Part shown: in pieces, positions 60,465 through 64,000 of the stretch
How the letters are laid out: each line of letters starts with the position of its first letter
How positions within the stretch are numbered: the first letter of the stretch is position 1
Assembly: GCA_027186245.1 (NCBI GenBank)
Contig: CP114497.1
Coordinates: 7,323,501 to 7,387,500, forward strand
Reading direction: 5' to 3'
Length of the DNA: 64,000 nucleotides
Origin: Coriaria nepalensis
Lineage: Eukaryota > Streptophyta > Magnoliopsida > Cucurbitales > Coriariaceae
Notes under the pieces: model-generated
Seen by the model: the letters and a program-made list of their open reading frames with translations, nothing else
Told to the model about the DNA's origin: nothing
Databases searched by the model: none
Position numbers and translations under genes: made by a program

Positions 60465-60499
60465 GTTAGATGTTACGATCGAGCTCTTCAAAACATTAG

Positions 60500-60540
60500 C
60501 ATGATAGAGAGTGAGTAGATGGGTAGTTTTATAACATGAT
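60500..60540 (-). promoter_or_regulatory. TATA box of the second MYB gene
   Basis: GTTATAAAACTACC (read leftward) at about 60523-60536 lies some 65 bases before the start codon, implying a leader of about 35 bases. That leader would contain an upstream ATG followed two codons later by another and a stop (ATGCTAATGTTTTGA), a very short upstream ORF. Confidence 0.5.
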
Positions 60541-62555
60541 ATAGGATACGGTAATTGCAGGCTGCTTAAGGTATATGTAAAAATTAATAATACATGTTAT
60601 GATAGAATTATTGTCATTTTATGTTATATTATTTGGTCAGATTGAATGGTTGTCAAGTATTTTGTCATCATCCGTCGAAGAGAATTTAATCATACTGCAC
60701 TTGCTACTGAGAGAGAGTAAGAATGCATGTGAGCTGGTGGGTGATGTGAATTGGGACCCGAGAAAAGGAATGATGACAAGAAGAAAGAAGCAAATGACAA
60801 CTTTGACGACAAGAAAAAGGGCCACAACTTGCTGCATAAAAAAAAAAAAATTTTAAAACTCAAATTCAATTTCCTTACCCATCAAATTCTGCGACACATT
60901 ATCTGCAATATATAAAAATCATGGACGGTATTAGGCCCAGAGAATAATCGAGTACGACATCCAGAAAAAAAACAAAATAATAATAATAATAATAATAATA
61001 TAAAATAATAGTAGTAATATCGTAGGAAACGAGCTCATGAATGCACAGTATCAGCTTTGTCATAAGACATAAGAGCGGTCTTATATATGACGAGATTTTA
61101 AATAATTATAATAAATATGTATAATTATTAAAATTTAAAAATATTTTTTATTATATTTATGGGAAATATAAAATAATTAGTTGAGTATTTTTTTATCGAT
61201 TTTATTAAAATAATTTTTTCGTTATAAAGATATAATTTTATATATCAAAATGACTTCAAATTTTAATTTAATTTAGAGTCCGATCGATTACGAGCTACTT
61301 GTATGCATTCATTCTTTCAAAATAAGATTATAATCGAGGAAATTTTAGACCTTAATTTTTCAAGATTTTCATCGAGAGATATTCTTAATAACAATGAAGT
61401 GTTTATTTCTAAACTAAAGAATCAATTGGAAATTGTATTATATAAAAATGGGTAGAAAAATTATTAAAGAAATAAAAGTAATTAGTTAAAATTGATTTCT
61501 TAAGCAATTATGTAATGATTAAAGTGATTAATTTTTTTCTCATAGAAGTTTTAGTGCAGGTAGGGAATTAAACCAATACAGCGGAAAGAAGTTTACAGGA
61601 TTAGTGATATGAGTGGCATCATTTGATTTGTCACTGTTATTATTAATTAGGGTTTTAGGGTTTTGAAAGTAGATGTTTATAGTCTTTTTAAGATCATATC
61701 ATGTTGTTATATATCTTATCTTTTTGCTGACCTCTCGATCAAAAAGTTGACCCTCTTTCTCTTCTATTCTATTCAAAAGCTGGCAAGGATCACGTTTTTT
61801 GGCTCACAACCTCGTATGCCGTGTTCTTACAAGAAACAGAAACAAAAATAAATAAAAAGAATCTCGATCGAGTACCATATTGACTATAAATCAATCAGTC
61901 ATACACAGTCCAATCACTTACGTTTATATGCTACATATATCCGTGTGTATATATATGCTTTGGAAGAGCATATTTATATATATATATATATATATGAGAC
62001 ATTATGATATTCTGTTCAATAGATTACTAGCAAGACTACCATATCAATATGGAATCTACTCTTTCTTGATCGATGATAAGAATTCGTGTCATCAATCTGC
62101 TGAGCTTTTTTTTTTTTTTTTTCTGAAGCCCATTTCTCATTTTGTTAAGCTTTGTATTTAGAAATATATAATATTTATATATATATATAAGAGACATTCA
62201 TATATAAATATTGTATTTTGATTCGTGTATATAAAATCTCATCATAATTATATTTATATATAATATTCTCCTATATTCATATATAAATTTAAGAGACATC
62301 ATCTGTTTGCTCTTATAAATTTTTCAAAATTTTTATTTATATTTTATTAAATTAAATTATATATGATTTTATCAACTAAATTTTTATAAATATGTATTTG
62401 AAAATGAAATATGTTTCAAATTATTTTTAGAAATAAATTTTTAAGATCTAAATGATATTTTTCTTAAATAATAAGTTATAATTCTATGTGTATATATTAA
62501 CTGGATATTTAACTTTCTAATTCTAATTTTGTTAATAACCCCACATAAAAAATTA

Positions 62556-62590
<35 letters not shown>

Positions 62591-64000
62591 ATATTTGAAT
62601 TATAATATATAGATTTTGCCGTCATGCTCCCAATTATTTCTCTAACTTTATTACATAAATTATCTCCGCTATGCTAAATTCCTAGATCCGTCATAATAAC
62701 TCATATGATAACAATATCGGTAATCTAGATATAATTTAGTCTGCCACGTGATCATACACCGTACCATGCTCGTGAATTTTTCTCTCCTTAACAGTTAAAA
62801 TTGTTTATACAATTTATAATTAAGACATAAACTAACATAGTATACTGCTGCAATCGTTAGATACAGTTTAGTTAGGAGCAAAAGCAATGTCGCACAATAA
62901 TGGCGCGAGCACGGTCACCTGAGTCACCTGAGTCACCTTCGAACATCATCTTGGTCAGCTGCGCAAAATCTTCTTCAAAGATATGTTTGAGGCTCTAGAG
63001 AGAAGAGAAATCATTAAGCCTGCCTTGTAATCTGGGAAAGAAAGCAAAGAGAATTGACGTTAATCATGACACAACTTCGGTTTTACCAGATTAATTTAAA
63101 GAATTCATAATAATAATAATAATAAATTTGAAAATTATAAAACATAATCAAACTGCAGTCAACCAACTGGACCCTGGTCCCATGTCAAACTAGTGAAAAT
63201 GTGCGCCCCGGATCAATTTGAAGGAAGACTCGATTTTTGACCTCCTCCTTCTATCATCATTGTTTCTGATTACAACACATTATAATGGGTTAGTCAACTG
63301 ATAAGGTAGAAAGTAAAGAAAGAGACATAAAAGTTAGAAGTAAAACAGAACGACTTGTCGGTAACACAACACGTCGGATAGACGAGTCACTTCTTAAAAC
63401 GAGATGAAACACAAGTGCCAAGTGGATCCGGTTGCTTAAATAAGCTGGCCCATGTTTTGCAACTGGTTCTTAGCCTAATAAAGTACTGATTCTCTTCTGG
63501 CCCATGTTTTTTCCTCTTTTGGTAGCTGCAAGTTTTCTTTGACTATGGAAAATGGCTGTTTTTTTTTTTATATTTTTTTTAATAGATAATTATGTATGTT
63601 ATAGTTGTTTCTTGAGTGTTTAGTCAAAATGTTTGATCAACCAGGCAACAACATATTCTTAGGAAATAATGTTGCAATTACTAATTAAGTAAATGATATT
63701 TAATCATTTGATGGAGCTAACTTAATCTCACTAAACTATTTAATCATTTGATGGAGCAAAATTTCAAAAAACATAGATATAAAATTGTCGTAAAGATAGT
63801 TAAAAGATATCTTTAACTTACCAGACTCCGGTGGCCGATTGCGGTGGACTGCGACGATACCGTGGCAGTGATTAAGGGTAATTGATTTCATTGAATAAAA
63901 TTAAAATGAATATTATTTATTTATTTGATTTATCTCCACTTTAAGTAAATAATCATTTTGATTTTTTAAACTTTTAAAATAAAAAATCAATCATTCTCTT
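60541..64000. other. AT-rich region to the right edge, no gene recognised
   Basis: Microsatellites: (TAA) at about 60975-61001, (TA) at 61975-61995, (TA) at 62563-62590, (AAT) near 63108-63125. Bases 62880-63000 are less AT-rich and have a GTCACCTGA tandem; the minus frame reads FEEDFAQLTKM then GDSGDSGD but is only about 40 codons long. A direct repeat ATTTAATCATTTGATGGAGC occurs at about 63699 and 63738. Near 63825-63880 a GC-rich phrase (CCGGTGGCCGATTGCGGTGG) recalls the centres of the MITE-like elements at 12003 and 16240. Confidence 0.35.

Noticed and set aside
60465..60491. Nine-codon N-terminal extension of the second MYB
   Set aside because: It begins at TTG; the first ATG is 60464.
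60599..60856. Plus-strand ORF after the second MYB
   Set aside because: Its composition is that of AT/AG-rich spacer, and it overlaps the promoter of the minus-strand gene.
1..64000. tRNA, rRNA and CRISPR arrays
   Set aside because: No cloverleaf with a GGTTCGA-type T loop, no rRNA sequence and no regularly spaced short repeats were seen.

Overview
The window is nuclear DNA of a flowering plant, most likely a eudicot. It is AT-rich, its genes are split by GT-AG introns, and it carries many simple repeats and decayed Copia, LINE and hAT-type elements. Ten protein-coding loci can be read with confidence, two of them broken, plus one tandem pseudogene copy. The species cannot be named from sequence alone.

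Layout. 1-2145 (minus): N-terminal half of a USP-domain protein kinase that runs off the left edge. 2741-3063: a frameshifted acidic ORF remnant. 4981-6438 (plus): a single-exon ALP1-like domesticated Harbinger transposase. 9494-11242 (plus): a four-exon clade A PP2C of the HAB1 type. 11819-13372 (minus): a WRKY50/51-type factor with the WRKYGKK signature and a TIR element in its second intron. 14700-16160: a degenerate LINE. 17240-19440 (plus): an omega-amidase gene whose middle is replaced by an antisense Copia RT/RNase H fragment. 23734-24918 (plus): a BIG GRAIN 1-like gene. 25934-26527: a hAT-type MITE with an exact 8-bp target duplication. 29215-30663: a LINE with its endonuclease and RT deleted. 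32899-34864 (minus): an eight-exon thermospermine synthase (ACL5). 38540-40760: a satellite-like array joined to degenerate telomere-like repeats. 41715-44586 (minus): an eleven-exon PEX10 gene with a small frameshifting deletion near the N-terminus. 44865-45292: a long inverted repeat. 45430-47180 (minus): a Copia 5' half. 47200-50435 (minus): a bHLH-interacting R2R3-MYB gene and its broken tandem copy. 52600-55605 (plus): a Copia element lacking RT. 55974-58888: a composite hAT-like repeat with minisatellites. 59496-60464 (minus): a second R2R3-MYB. The rest, to 64000, is AT-rich non-coding DNA.

The genes do not form one pathway, as is normal for a plant chromosome. From memory, the USP kinase, ALP1-like, omega-amidase and BIG GRAIN 1-like genes correspond to the Arabidopsis At5g12000, At5g12010, At5g12040 and At5g12050 neighbourhood, which suggests conserved microsynteny with transposon-driven expansion. 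Several genes touch hormone and defence signalling (ABA co-receptor phosphatase, WRKY, BIG GRAIN, thermospermine) and flavonoid or epidermal regulation (two MYBs).

I found no evidence for a wholly new biological system. The items most worth a second look are the PEX10 frameshift, the Copia-split omega-amidase, the satellite plus telomere-like array, the long inverted repeat upstream of PEX10, and the MYB tandem duplication. Exon coordinates were read by eye from splice consensus and reading-frame continuity. Repeat borders are approximate unless stated otherwise.
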